Positions 17,492 through 26,298 of a DNA stretch of 64,000 bases are shown here, one piece after another. The translations under genes and the position numbers were made by a program. Numbering within the stretch: position 1 is the first letter of the stretch; every line of letters begins with the position of its first letter. A model generated the notes under the pieces. That model searched no databases. It saw only the letters and a list, made by a program, of their open reading frames with translations, and was not told the origin of the DNA. This DNA is from CAYPHY01 sp964410625 (GTDB taxonomy: Bacteria > Chloroflexota > Anaerolineae > Promineifilales > Promineifilaceae): NCBI GenBank assembly GCA_964410625.1, contig CAYPHY010000011.1:1-64000 (forward strand), read 5' to 3'.

Positions 17492-18904
17492 TCAATCCGC
17501 CCCCGCCACCTGCACTTCAGCGCGGGTGAGGGTTCGGCCGTTGTCACGAGCAAAACCGAGAATATCAATCCGCAAGAGAATCATCACCGCCGCCATCAAT
17601 CCAACTGCGGATATAACAAACACTAGCCCATAGGCGGCCGTCTCTGGCAAACCAAACGTCAGCAAAAAGAGATCGCGCAAGAAGCCACCGGCAAATGTCC
17701 CCAATCCCTTAAAGACTACGACGGAGACCGTCCATAAACCCAGATAGGCTCCGGCATGGCGATCCGGAGACATGACCGCCATCAGGCTCAAGCCACCGAA
17801 GGTATAAATGCCAAATCCTGCGCCAAAGAACAATAAAGCCAACTCAATGAAATGCACCTGTCCCCCCAGTGAGGCAACGGCTAGAAATAGAATCCCCGCA
17901 GCCATCCCCACCAGTCCCACTGCTGTCAGCCGTCCCTGAAGCTCCGGCGGCCGTTTCCGCAGCAAAAGCGCACTACCCACCAGCGTCAGTACCGTCGCCG
18001 ATTGCCAATAACTATTAAAGCGCGTTGTGCGGCTCACCTCCAATTGAAATACATCCGCCCCAAACGGCTCCAAGATAGCATCCTGCATCCATGCCGCCAT
18101 CGTCGCCAACGAGAGAAAGAGGAAGAAACGGCGTGTACGCCCATCTTTCCAGATGGCGCTCAATACCTTGCGGAAGTTGCTACTGTGCAAGCGGTCGTGG
18201 CCTGATTGGCCGGCCGTTGCCGATGTTACTACCAGGTCAGACGGCTGTTTCTCGGCCGCTTGAGCCGCCCCACCACGCTTCTCCGCCCCGTAAATCGCAA
18301 AAACCCAGAAAAATCCACCAATGAGCATCGTCCCCAGGATCATCTCCCAAAAGATACGCTCATCGTACACTTCCATCCAGATGCTAAAGACAATGCCGAC
18401 GATGGCAAAAAAGATGATCAGAATCGTTTCCACAGTGCTGATCGCCAAACCCTGCTTCTCCGACGGGGCGGAATCACGCACCAGCGCCAGAAACGGGCTA
18501 CCGGAAATCAGCGTGCCAATGCCATAGATGAGGGAAGAACTGGTGGCAAAGACCCAGCCTAGCACATCGGCCGAATCCCCCGCCAACCGCATCACACTCA
18601 AGCCCAATAGTGGCAACGACAAAACCATCAGCAGTCGGCCGAGCCAGATCACCGGCGTCCGCCGCAATCCCCAAAAGGTGCGGTTATCGGTCAAATACCC
18701 GGCGTAGAGGCTCAGGGGGGAAAGCAAGTAGCGCAGGGCAATCAAAAAGCTGACCGGCGCGGCGGGGATGCCGAAGTTAGAGATCATCACCCGGTTCCAA
18801 ATACTGGTCACCAAAATATCCCCCATCGCCGAGCCGATCTGAAAGCTGCCCAGGCGCAACGCTTTCCCTAATGTAAACGTCTTTTCACTTGCGGCCGTTG
18901 TCAT
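17492..18904 (-). CDS. PucC-like BCD-family membrane transporter
   Basis: 470 aa integral membrane protein with about 12 hydrophobic segments. The N-terminus (LGKALRLGSFQIGSAMGDILV and SIWNRVMI) and the YAGYLTDNRTFWGLRRTPVIWLGRL loop match the PucC/LhaA 'BCD' branch of the major facilitator superfamily. Members of that branch assist assembly of bacteriochlorophyll-containing light-harvesting complexes. ATG 18904 is preferred over the TTG at 18916 because GAGGG lies five bases before it. No photosynthesis gene occurs in this window, so substrate and role are open. The upstream HTH regulator gene is on the same strand. Confidence 0.75.
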   Translation of the reverse strand: MTTAASEKTFTLGKALRLGSFQIGSAMGDILVTSIWNRVMISNFGIPAAPVSFLIALRYLLSPLSLYAGYLTDNRTFWGLRRTPVIWLGRLLMVLSLPLLGLSVMRLAGDSADVLGWVFATSSSLIYGIGTLISGSPFLALVRDSAPSEKQGLAISTVETILIIFFAIVGIVFSIWMEVYDERIFWEMILGTMLIGGFFWVFAIYGAEKRGGAAQAAEKQPSDLVVTSATAGQSGHDRLHSSNFRKVLSAIWKDGRTRRFFLFLSLATMAAWMQDAILEPFGADVFQLEVSRTTRFNSYWQSATVLTLVGSALLLRKRPPELQGRLTAVGLVGMAAGILFLAVASLGGQVHFIELALLFFGAGFGIYTFGGLSLMAVMSPDRHAGAYLGLWTVSVVVFKGLGTFAGGFLRDLFLLTFGLPETAAYGLVFVISAVGLMAAVMILLRIDILGFARDNGRTLTRAEVQVAGAD

Positions 18905-18922
18905 CAATTCCCTCAATATATG

Positions 18923-19016
18923 CCTTTGACACGAATTTCACGAATGACACGAATTTAGGCCCACGTTATTCGTGAAATTCGTGCGCAAAATTTGCGCCGT
19001 TCGTGTCGAAAATATT
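18923..19016. repeat. word hairpin, family C (CACGAATTTCACGAAT)
   Basis: GACACGAATTTCACGAATGA and CACGAATTT words face ATTCGTGAAATTCGTGCG and GTTCGTGTC. Located between the HTH regulator and the PucC-like gene. Confidence 0.8.
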
Positions 19017-19021
19017 AGGTT

Positions 19022-19633
19022 CTATTCTTGCTCCGTGTCCACCAACGCCAACAGGACTTCATTGGTGGGTTGGATCACGCGGCGGCGTAGTTCGCCCCAA
19101 TCGGTAAAGCTATGCGTTCCCGCCGTCAATGCCACGTCATAGATCGTCTGTGCCATAAATTCGCGGAAATGGAGATAAGCGCGGGTGATGTCTACCAGGG
19201 TCAGGCCGTTCTCTTTTCCTAGCTGCTGATATTGACGGCCGATAGCCCGCGCCTCCGCCAGCAACGATTCGTCCGGCTTCTCGGCCGCCAGATACCGTTG
19301 CATCAGGTGCAACAGCCGGTGGCCGATCTGTCCCAACTCGCGCCGTGCCGCCTCATCCAGGCGTTGGTACCAGCTTTCGCTCTGCAACGCGCCGTCCACC
19401 AACTCCAGCCGCGCCCGGCCGACCAGATTCTGGATAATCAATTGTGTCCCCGCCTGGAAACCGCGGTCTTGGGCAGCCATGCGCCCTTCCACGTCCTCGC
19501 GCCGGAAGCGGCGATGGCCGCCTGCCGTGCGTTGCGCGGGCAACTCCCCCTGGTCCGCCCACTGTCGCACGGTAGAAGGATGGACGCCGAGTAACTCGGC
19601 CGTTTCGCTGAGATTCAACCACTCACCAGACAT
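19022..19633 (-). CDS. HTH regulator with RsbRD-like C-terminal domain
   Basis: 203 aa. Residues 5-50 (LNLSETAELLGVHPSTVRQWADQGELPAQR and GGHRRFRREDVE) form a MerR/BldC-type winged helix that binds DNA. Residues about 80-190 are all-helical with a motif (GRQYQQLGKENGLTLVDITRAYLHFREFM) like the RsbRD N-terminal sensor domain of stressosome proteins. The start is ATG 19633, with AGGA nine bases before it and a TATATT at 19651-19656 region as possible -10. It probably regulates the adjacent PucC-like transporter; this is inferred from proximity only. Confidence 0.78.
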   Translation of the reverse strand: MSGEWLNLSETAELLGVHPSTVRQWADQGELPAQRTAGGHRRFRREDVEGRMAAQDRGFQAGTQLIIQNLVGRARLELVDGALQSESWYQRLDEAARRELGQIGHRLLHLMQRYLAAEKPDESLLAEARAIGRQYQQLGKENGLTLVDITRAYLHFREFMAQTIYDVALTAGTHSFTDWGELRRRVIQPTNEVLLALVDTEQE

Positions 19634-19711
19634 GATCTATCCTGCTAATATAGCAAATTCTACAGAAAACGGCTAATTTTATATATATTTATGTAGTTTT
19701 TAGAGTTAAAC

Positions 19712-19945
19712 TTATCGGAGGGAGTGCCACTCATCACTAGTAATGTTACGAGCAAAAATAACTTCTACTTCTCGAAGCATAAAACGTAATTGTGGCACTG
19801 AATACTCTGTATTTGAGGGAATGGTCAGGCGATGACTTGCGTAAACCATGAACTCATGGCGAGCTCCCGCAAACGGGCCGTCAAAACCGAGTTTACGCAA
19901 CCTTGTAATAAAGTCTCAACGCTTACACGGGCTCCACTTACCCAT
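19712..19945 (-). pseudogene. hicA: hicA toxin gene broken by paired indels and a stop
   Basis: The ATG at 19945 overlaps the end of hicB by 8 nt, the usual hicBA arrangement. It reads MGKWSP, then CKR and TGA at codon 10, then resumes in the same frame with DFITRLRKLGFDGPF and ARHEFM, which are HicA family sequence including the catalytic His. Removing one T after the CCG codon and adding one base before ATT restores PVSVET(L)ITRLRKLGF, as in intact relatives. Two compensating indels therefore create the stop. The downstream open frame (62 codons) could only be expressed from the TTG at 19900. A sequencing error cannot be excluded. Confidence 0.78.
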
Positions 19946-20189
19946 AAATAGGCTCTTGATTCAAATCAATGCCTTCAAGCACTGGTAAGGAATGACCCAT
20001 CTTCAATCCCAGCAGTATCCATTCCTCTAGAACGGACTGCAATGCTTCCTGGCACATCCGCAACGTGTCACCAAACGCCACGACACCTGGGCAAGAGGGG
20101 ATTCTCCCGGCATATGTACCGTCATCTAGTTTCTCATATACCGCCTCAGCCATCGCCTGTTCAACGTAATCGCTTAGAATCCATCGCAT
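19938..20189 (-). CDS. hicB: HicB-family antitoxin
   Basis: 83 aa. YVEQAMAEAVYEKLDDGTYAGRIPSCPGV followed by ALQSVLEEWILLGLKMGHSLPVL is the compact HicB/UPF0150 fold without an extra DNA-binding domain. In HicBA systems it blocks the HicA RNA-binding toxin. Here the frame is intact while its hicA partner is disrupted. The start is ATG 20189 with a GGTAAG upstream as a modest ribosome binding site. A TATAAT-like sequence near 20222-20227 (minus strand) may drive it, overlapping the 3' end of the histidine kinase gene. Confidence 0.85.
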   Translation of the reverse strand: MRWILSDYVEQAMAEAVYEKLDDGTYAGRIPSCPGVVAFGDTLRMCQEALQSVLEEWILLGLKMGHSLPVLEGIDLNQEPIYG

Positions 20190-20220
20190 CGTTCTTACCT
20201 GTAAAGTTCGAATACTTTAA

Positions 20221-22485
20221 TTATAGCCCATTATAGCCTTCTTTCGTTGCAACATGACCATTCTCAGTATGCTGCTTCAATGGAAGGATGATCGTAAAGC
20301 GGCTGCCGGGTAGGCGTTCCTCGTCTTCGCCCTCGGAATCCACCCAGATACGGCCGTCATGCGCCGCAATAATCCCCCGCGCAATCGGCAAACCCAGCCC
20401 TGGCCCCGCCCCGCGAAATTTCGTATTGCCGGTCGAATGGAACTGGATATTCCCAATGCGAAAGAACTTTTCAAAAATCAACTCATGGAACTGGGGATCA
20501 ATGCCAATGCCGGAGTCAGCGACGGTGATCTCGACAAAGGGTTGGCCGCTTTGCCCTGGCACCAACGCCCCTGTCACCACGATCTGACCATAATCAGGGG
20601 TATATTTGATTGCATTGCCGATTACATTACCAAACGCCTGCGCCAGGCGGCGGAGATCGGCCGTAATCGGTGGCAACTCAATAATACCCTCTTGCAGATA
20701 GCGGATCCGCCGCTCGCGCATCGCTTCGGCCAACGGCTCTATTGCCAGGTTCAAGACCGCCTCCATCGTCGTGGTGATGACATTCAACTGTACCCCGGCC
20801 ACGTCCAACTGGCTGGCATCCAACATCGCCGAAATAACACTCTCCAAATGGCTCGTCGCCCGGTTCACCTGCCCAACAATTTCGCGCAACTGGCGAAAGG
20901 TTAGTGCGCGGTCATCGTTCAGCGTCGCCAATATGTCGGTATACCCCTTCACCTGGGCCAGTGGGGTGCGCAACTCATGCGAGGCGATGGTGATGAAGTC
21001 CGTTTTAACGCGGTCCATAATCTCCAGCCGTTCATTTTGGTGAACCAAACTGGTATTTAACTGCCGAATCTTCTCATTCTGCTCGCCGAGGGCGCGATAA
21101 AGCCGCGCGTTTTGCAGCGCGACCACGGTCTGGTCGGCCAAAATCTGCATTAGCTCCAACTCGGCCGACTGATAAGGCACACCCGTGTGCTTCGGCCCAA
21201 CCGCGACAATGCCCACCAATCGTGACCCATCACTGATCGGTACATAGACATCCACCGCCATCTCCGCCAACCACTGCCGTTCCTCGGCCGACAACTCGGC
21301 AAAATCAGGCGCGAAATCCATCTCATACTGCAATAGCGGCTGGTGACGACGAGCCAGGGCATTCAAAAAGAGGGTCGAGGTCGAAAAATGGTAGGTGAAA
21401 CGGTGAATCTGGCCCACAGCCGGAATCGGTTCCAGGTCATAGCCATCCTCAACACGACTGACCAGAACCAACGCCCCACGATTGATCGGCATCAGACTGC
21501 CCAAGGTGTCGAAGAGCGTCTGCGACAGTAACTCCACATCCAACGTAGGCGCAATCGCCTGAGTATAGCGACGCACCACCTGACCCGCATCCACTTTCTC
21601 GCCTAATAAGTAACGATTAATCAGCCGTTCCACCCAGCCCCTCAGTGGCTGGTAAAACAGGAAGCTGAAAGCAATGGCGACCAGTGCCAGCACCGCAAAC
21701 ACAGTCCCTTCTGACCAGGGACCTTCCCAAAACTCAACAACATAGATAGCCAGAATAACCGGCAAAGCCGATACCACCGCCTGGACAGCAACGCCTACCC
21801 AGCGCAGAAAGGTCGTTCGCACATCAAACAGGCGATAGGAAGAAACAGCATAGGTGAGCGCCAACGTGCCAAACCAGCGCAAACTCTCACCTATTGTCGA
21901 AACGATCACCGCCACATCCGGCGAAATCGCTCGCTGCGCCGCAATTTGTGGCCACAAAACCAGGCCATCGCCCAAAATGGTGAAGGACAGGGTTAGATTC
22001 CAAAACAGGAGGCGGTTGGCATGGAGGGGAAAGTAGGTGCGCCGAAACTCACGCCAGGAAAAGAGCAGCATCAAGCTATTTAAGGCCAGCCAGGCGACAA
22101 CCACGCTCAGGCGACGCACAGAGAGCGGCGGCCAACCCGCCTGTACGGGCAACGTCGTCCCCGCCGGTAAGAGGAACCACAACAGACCCGTTATGCCAAC
22201 GGCCGCCACGCCCCACAAGAGCCAGTTATTGAACTGCGAGCGTCCGGCATGAGCGGCCGTCACCACCGCCAAAAGCGTAGTGGCAGCCAGTTGAATAAAG
22301 TAGACCCAGGGTTCAAACGGCCAAAAGCGGGCAAAGCACCAAATAATGGAAACGGCCAGCAGCAGTTGCAGCCACCCCGCCTGATGCGCTCGCCGGTTGC
22401 GCCGCGCATAGGCCACTACCAGCAGGAGCGCGTATCCTCCGGCCGCCAACAACGGAACACTGGCCCAAACCTGTTCTGTTTCCAT
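20221..22485 (-). CDS. membrane sensor histidine kinase with GAF domain
   Basis: 754 aa. The N-terminal 270 residues hold about eight hydrophobic segments. A GAF domain follows at about 310-470 (LLSQTLFDTLGSLMPINRGALVLVSR), then a short coiled linker, HisKA with H-box FITIASHELRTPLAQVKGY (His near 503), and HATPase with N box FGNVIGNAIKYTPDYGQI, G1 VADSGIGI and G2 GAGPGLGLPIARGI. It autophosphorylates on His in response to a membrane or GAF-bound signal. No response regulator is adjacent, so it is an orphan here. Confidence 0.9.
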   Translation of the reverse strand: METEQVWASVPLLAAGGYALLLVVAYARRNRRAHQAGWLQLLLAVSIIWCFARFWPFEPWVYFIQLAATTLLAVVTAAHAGRSQFNNWLLWGVAAVGITGLLWFLLPAGTTLPVQAGWPPLSVRRLSVVVAWLALNSLMLLFSWREFRRTYFPLHANRLLFWNLTLSFTILGDGLVLWPQIAAQRAISPDVAVIVSTIGESLRWFGTLALTYAVSSYRLFDVRTTFLRWVGVAVQAVVSALPVILAIYVVEFWEGPWSEGTVFAVLALVAIAFSFLFYQPLRGWVERLINRYLLGEKVDAGQVVRRYTQAIAPTLDVELLSQTLFDTLGSLMPINRGALVLVSRVEDGYDLEPIPAVGQIHRFTYHFSTSTLFLNALARRHQPLLQYEMDFAPDFAELSAEERQWLAEMAVDVYVPISDGSRLVGIVAVGPKHTGVPYQSAELELMQILADQTVVALQNARLYRALGEQNEKIRQLNTSLVHQNERLEIMDRVKTDFITIASHELRTPLAQVKGYTDILATLNDDRALTFRQLREIVGQVNRATSHLESVISAMLDASQLDVAGVQLNVITTTMEAVLNLAIEPLAEAMRERRIRYLQEGIIELPPITADLRRLAQAFGNVIGNAIKYTPDYGQIVVTGALVPGQSGQPFVEITVADSGIGIDPQFHELIFEKFFRIGNIQFHSTGNTKFRGAGPGLGLPIARGIIAAHDGRIWVDSEGEDEERLPGSRFTIILPLKQHTENGHVATKEGYNGL

Positions 22486-22704
22486 AGCTCAACAGACATT
22501 TTACTGGTTGGCGCAACTCCCGGCAATGACCAATGTGGACTGGGATGCTGATCACCCGTACAGCGATTTTCCCAAATCGCTGAAATGTCGGCCGTAACTA
22601 GCGGGCCGCGGTTTAGGAAAATCGCGCTACATTTTTTTAGTCTATCCACAACACTGATACCGACTCGCAGATTAAAAGGGATAGCCAGCGACCACACAAT
22701 CAGT

Positions 22705-22710
22705 TAAAAT
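22705..22710 (+). promoter_or_regulatory. -10 box (TAAAAT) for a leaderless yqhQ-like mRNA
   Basis: TAAAAT ends six bases before ATG 22717 and no Shine-Dalgarno is present. Confidence 0.45.
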
Positions 22711-22716
22711 CTTTCC

Positions 22717-23685
22717 ATGCAAACAATGTCAGTCGAAACAAGTCGCCAAGCGGGCAAAGCCTTACGCCCGATCAACTATGGTGGACAGGCCGTCATCGAA
22801 GGCGTCATGATGCGCGGCTCCAAGTCCTATGCCGTTGCCGTCCGCAACCCGGCCGGTGAGATCGTGGTCAAAAGCGAACCACTTGACCAACGAATTTACG
22901 GCAGTCGCATGGCTAAACTACCCTTCCTGCGCGGCCTAACCCTGCTGTGGGATGCCTTAGGCCTGGGGATCAAGAGCCTGATGTTTTCGGCCGATGTCGC
23001 CCTGGAAGAAGAACAGCAAGAAGACAAACCGGAAGAAAAATCTGAGCTACCAACCGGCCTGATCGTCGCCTTCTCGCTCAGCCTTTCCATCTTACTCTTC
23101 TTCGTCCTTCCCGCTTTTCTCTCCAGCCAGATCGAACGCTTGCTCGGTCTCTCTTCCCCCATCGTCGGCAACCTGATCGAGGGTGTAATCCGACTGAGCA
23201 TCCTGATTGGCTATATCTGGATCATCGGCCGTATGGAAGACGTCAAGCGTCTCTTTGGCTATCATGGCGCAGAACACAAAACAATCAACGCCTATGAGGC
23301 CGGGGCGGAACTGACGCCGGAATCGGTGGCTCGCTTCCCCCTTGAACACCCCCGCTGCGGAACCGCCTTCTTGCTGACCGTTGTCGTCATCTCCATCCTG
23401 CTCTATACCCTGTTTCCGCCGATGGGTCTCCTGCTGCGCATTGTGTCGCGCCTCTTGCTCTTGCCCGTCATTGCCGGCATTGCCTATGAGTTTATTCGCT
23501 TCACCGCCGCGCACCAGGACAACGCCTTCATCCGCCTGATCACACGGCCGAACCTCGCCCTGCAAAGCCTGACCACCCGCGAACCCGATCTCGACATGCT
23601 CGCCGTCTCCATCGCCGCCTTCAAAGAAGTGCTAGAAGCCGAAACCACCCAACCCGTCGCCCTTCCCGTCCCAGCGACAGATTAG
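22717..23685 (+). CDS. DUF1385 membrane protein (YqhQ-like)
   Basis: 322 aa, polytopic membrane protein. NYGGQAVIEGVMMRG at residues 20-34 and HGAEHKTINAYEAG...HPRCGTAFLL at about 185-220 are the DUF1385 signature. TM segments lie at about 110-130, 150-170, 222-242 and 248-268. The family (B. subtilis YqhQ) has no firm function; conserved His, Glu and Cys suggest a metal site, which is inference. It is probably monocistronic, divergent from the histidine kinase. Confidence 0.88.
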   Translation: MQTMSVETSRQAGKALRPINYGGQAVIEGVMMRGSKSYAVAVRNPAGEIVVKSEPLDQRIYGSRMAKLPFLRGLTLLWDALGLGIKSLMFSADVALEEEQQEDKPEEKSELPTGLIVAFSLSLSILLFFVLPAFLSSQIERLLGLSSPIVGNLIEGVIRLSILIGYIWIIGRMEDVKRLFGYHGAEHKTINAYEAGAELTPESVARFPLEHPRCGTAFLLTVVVISILLYTLFPPMGLLLRIVSRLLLLPVIAGIAYEFIRFTAAHQDNAFIRLITRPNLALQSLTTREPDLDMLAVSIAAFKEVLEAETTQPVALPVPATD

Positions 23686-23691
23686 AACCAG

Positions 23692-23836
23692 TATCCGGTT
23701 ATCGGTAAATCGGTTGTCCGTGAATGACTTTCTGCGGTGCCCCTGTTGCTATTAACAAAGACTATTCGCTTACCTATTACATATTACACACGTCTACACA
23801 TCCACTAATCTCCAATCTCTAATCTCTCAGTCTCCC
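23692..23836. repeat. partial word-repeat block, families A and B
   Basis: CCGGTTATCGGTAAATCGG words at the left and CTAATCTCCAATCTCTAATC words at the right, without a matching second arm for either. It looks like a decayed or composite element between convergent genes. Confidence 0.5.
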
Positions 23837-23837
23837 C

Positions 23838-24905
23838 CTACTGCACCGGCAACGGCAACTGCCTCCACGCCCCCGTCGTATTCACCTCCACCACCGTCAC
23901 CCACTTCACCCACTCCACACCACGCCGGTTGATCGCTGCCAGCCGCAGCGGGAAGCCATGCCCCTGGCTCAAGGGCTGCCCCGCCACATCCAACGCCAGC
24001 AGGAAATCGGCCGCTTCCTCCAGCGAAAAACGGCGCTTATACCCTGTTTCTGAGCGGAAAGTGACGCTGGCCGCCCTCTCTTGCAACCCAGCCTGCGCCA
24101 ACAATCGCTCCACCCTGACGCCGCGCCAAAGCTGCTCCGTATACCAACCGCCCGTGCAATCGAGCGCGGCCGTCACTTCATCCATCCCCATTCCCCGCAG
24201 TTGCTCATAGCTTAAGGCCAACGGCCGCCCAACCGCTCCCTGAACCTGCAATCGCCACTCGGCCGTCTCGATCAGCGGTGGCCGGTCGGCGATCCAGCTA
24301 ACCGTCGGGAAAACACCGCTCATACTCCCCACCTCATAAGAGCCGGTAAATCGCCTTGCCGCTCCAGGTAAAATAGGCGGCCGAGTAACCGGCGGCCTCC
24401 CCGGAGCCAGCTCGCTCCCCTTCACACGGTTCAACGCCAGCCAACCCAACGCCCCACCCAGCACGCCAGCAACCGCTCCCAAAAATAGCCGCCTGCCCAC
24501 AGCGTGGCGCACGCGCCAGATGAAACGCATATGCCAGGCGTGCCAGGCCATCAGCAAAATCAAGGGGATCGCAATGTAAATATGTAAGCTAACCAAACTA
24601 AAGCCACCGGCATAAATCGGCCCGCTGAAAGTCCATAGCAGCCCGGATACCAGCGTCAAAACGAGCAAGGCCAATACAAACAGGAAGCCAATCCGCCGCC
24701 ATGTCCAGCGCTTCTTCCGTCGCCAGGAATCGAAAATCACGCCTCCCTTCCAAAAGAAAAGCAACAACAGGGCATAAGCCCCAATGCCATGTAGCCACAA
24801 AATCCAGGCGGCAGAGCGGCGGCCGTTGGTAAACCCAAAATAGCCGGTCACCAACTGCGCCAGCAAGATGATTAAAACGGCGATATTGACCCAGGGAGAG
24901 CGCAT
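23838..24905 (-). CDS. molybdopterin oxidoreductase fused to a cytochrome-b-like membrane domain
   Basis: 355 aa from ATG 24905; the frame extends to 24947 but the extra residues derive from a GTAGGCAGTAAGCAG word stretch and precede the membrane signal. The N-terminal half has four TM helices with His residues placed as in haem b ligands (WLHGIGAYALLLLFF, SLHIYIAIPLILL and AWHAWHM). The C-terminal half is an oxidoreductase molybdopterin-binding domain: LSYEQLRGM, ALDCTGGWY (candidate Mo-ligand Cys near residue 248), WRGVRVERLL and HGFPLRL. Probably a membrane-bound electron-transfer enzyme of the sulfite oxidase/MsrP-like superfamily; the substrate is unknown. Confidence 0.8.
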   Translation of the reverse strand: MRSPWVNIAVLIILLAQLVTGYFGFTNGRRSAAWILWLHGIGAYALLLLFFWKGGVIFDSWRRKKRWTWRRIGFLFVLALLVLTLVSGLLWTFSGPIYAGGFSLVSLHIYIAIPLILLMAWHAWHMRFIWRVRHAVGRRLFLGAVAGVLGGALGWLALNRVKGSELAPGRPPVTRPPILPGAARRFTGSYEVGSMSGVFPTVSWIADRPPLIETAEWRLQVQGAVGRPLALSYEQLRGMGMDEVTAALDCTGGWYTEQLWRGVRVERLLAQAGLQERAASVTFRSETGYKRRFSLEEAADFLLALDVAGQPLSQGHGFPLRLAAINRRGVEWVKWVTVVEVNTTGAWRQLPLPVQ

Positions 24906-24983
24906 AACGAAATAAGTAGTAGGCAGTAAGCAGTGATATAGTATCATTGTAACGTAAAATCATTACGACAAGATAAAGCCCTA

Positions 24984-25964
24984 ATGAACAAACAGGTAAC
25001 GGTCACCATTCCGGCGACAACTGCCAATCTTGGCCCTGGCTATGACTGCCTGGGGTTAGCCCTTGCCCTCTATAACCAGGTGAGCCTATCAACGCCTCTG
25101 GACGAAAAGCTCTCAACGGCCGACGCCCCCTTTATCGAACTTAAAATCAACGTCCAAGGCGTTGACGCCGACAAGATACCGACTGACGCCAGCAATCTGG
25201 TTGTGAAGGCGGCCGATCTCGTCTTCAACCATCTGGGCAAACGGCCGCGCCGCCTCTGCCTCCACCTGCACAACAACATCCCCGTCGGTAGTGGCCTGGG
25301 CAGCAGCTCGGCTGCCGTGTTGGGTGGCATGTTTGCCGCCAACACGCTCGTGGACGGCGATCTGACCGCCGACGACATCTTCCTGCTGGCAACCGACCTC
25401 GAAGGCCATCCCGACAATGTAGCTCCGGCGATCTTCGGTGGCCTGGTGCTTGGCGTCATGGAGCGCGATGCAAGTGGCAATCTGGCAGTGACCGTAGAGC
25501 GCATCCCGGTCCCTCCGCTTCATGTTGTTGTTGTATTACCCGATTTCTCTTTCTCCACCGCCGAAGCGCGTGCTGTCCTGCCCCGTCATATCCCCCGCGA
25601 AGACGCCATCTTTAACGCCAGCCGTCTGGCCTTGCTGATCCGCGCCTTGCAAACGGCCGACTACTCCCATCTACGCCAGGCCATGCAAGACCGCCTGCAC
25701 CAACCCTACCGTCTGCCACTCATCCCCGGCAGCGCGGCGGCAATGTCGGCCGCCTACTCGGCCGGTGCGGCCGGTGTGGCCCTCAGCGGCGCAGGCCCCA
25801 GCCTGTTGGCGATTGTGCCGGAGGAGCCGCCTACTCAAACGGCCGTCGCCAACGCGATCAGCAATGCATTCAAGGCCGCCGGATTAGCGTCTCGTTCCTG
25901 GACGCTTTCGACGGATCAGACAGGCTGCCAGGTAGCGGTTGAGGCAGGTCTAACCAATCAGTGA
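24984..25964 (+). CDS. thrB: homoserine kinase
   Basis: Phosphorylates homoserine in threonine synthesis. 326 aa GHMP kinase. The N-terminal VTIPATTANLGPGYDCLGLAL and the ATP-binding loop IPVGSGLGSSSAAVLGG (about residues 96-112) are diagnostic; ALSGAGPSLLAIV near 260 is the third GHMP motif. The ATG at 24984 has no Shine-Dalgarno; GATAAA six bases upstream is a poor -10 candidate. thrA, thrC and hom are not in the window. Threonine made here is apparently not required for isoleucine given the cimA gene downstream. Confidence 0.93.
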   Translation: MNKQVTVTIPATTANLGPGYDCLGLALALYNQVSLSTPLDEKLSTADAPFIELKINVQGVDADKIPTDASNLVVKAADLVFNHLGKRPRRLCLHLHNNIPVGSGLGSSSAAVLGGMFAANTLVDGDLTADDIFLLATDLEGHPDNVAPAIFGGLVLGVMERDASGNLAVTVERIPVPPLHVVVVLPDFSFSTAEARAVLPRHIPREDAIFNASRLALLIRALQTADYSHLRQAMQDRLHQPYRLPLIPGSAAAMSAAYSAGAAGVALSGAGPSLLAIVPEEPPTQTAVANAISNAFKAAGLASRSWTLSTDQTGCQVAVEAGLTNQ

Positions 25965-26167
25965 AGGTAATACGGGCGTTATTCGCGCCAAAATGTGTTA
26001 GCCCTGTACGAAAGGCATATTTAAGTCGCGTTCATTTTATTTTCTGCTAAACTATCATTGATGGCATTGCGGTGTAACTTGTTGATTTGTTGATTAACAA
26101 GCGGTCGCACACATCCCATCAGAATTCGCATGGACATCACTCCATCACCATGAATGAAATCGTGTAA

Positions 26168-26186
26168 CGCGGGTTGTTTACCCGCG
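26168..26186 (+). terminator. GC hairpin in the pdh leader (weak terminator or riboregulator)
   Basis: CGCGGGT at 26168-26174 pairs with ACCCGCG at 26180-26186 around TGTTT. Only CTTTCGG follows, so termination would be weak. Confidence 0.5.
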
Positions 26187-26220
26187 CTTTCGGTACATTA
26201 GACAAGCTATTTTCATGGAA

Positions 26221-26267
26221 GCTACGCGCGGACGAGTTGCCAAAAGAGTCCGCGTGATCTGCGTAGC
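26221..26267 (+). promoter_or_regulatory. nested stem-loop upstream of pdhA
   Basis: Outer arms GCTACGC (26221-26227) and GCGTAGC (26261-26267), inner arms CGCGGAC (26227-26233) and GTCCGCG (26248-26254). Both are perfect, ending 31 bases before the start codon. This could be a structured 5' leader or a protein-binding site. Confidence 0.5.
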
Positions 26268-26298
26268 GGCCGTGTAACAACTTTGACAGGAGAAATGG

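Larger units (their letters stand above)
25965..26298 (+). promoter_or_regulatory. gene-free leader region of the pdh operon
   Basis: 334 bases without a supported gene. It holds a 7-bp GC hairpin (26168-26186), a nested cruciform (26221-26267) and two very short frames (for example ATG 26150 to TAA 26167) too small to call. No clear -35/-10 pair was found. Confidence 0.5.
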
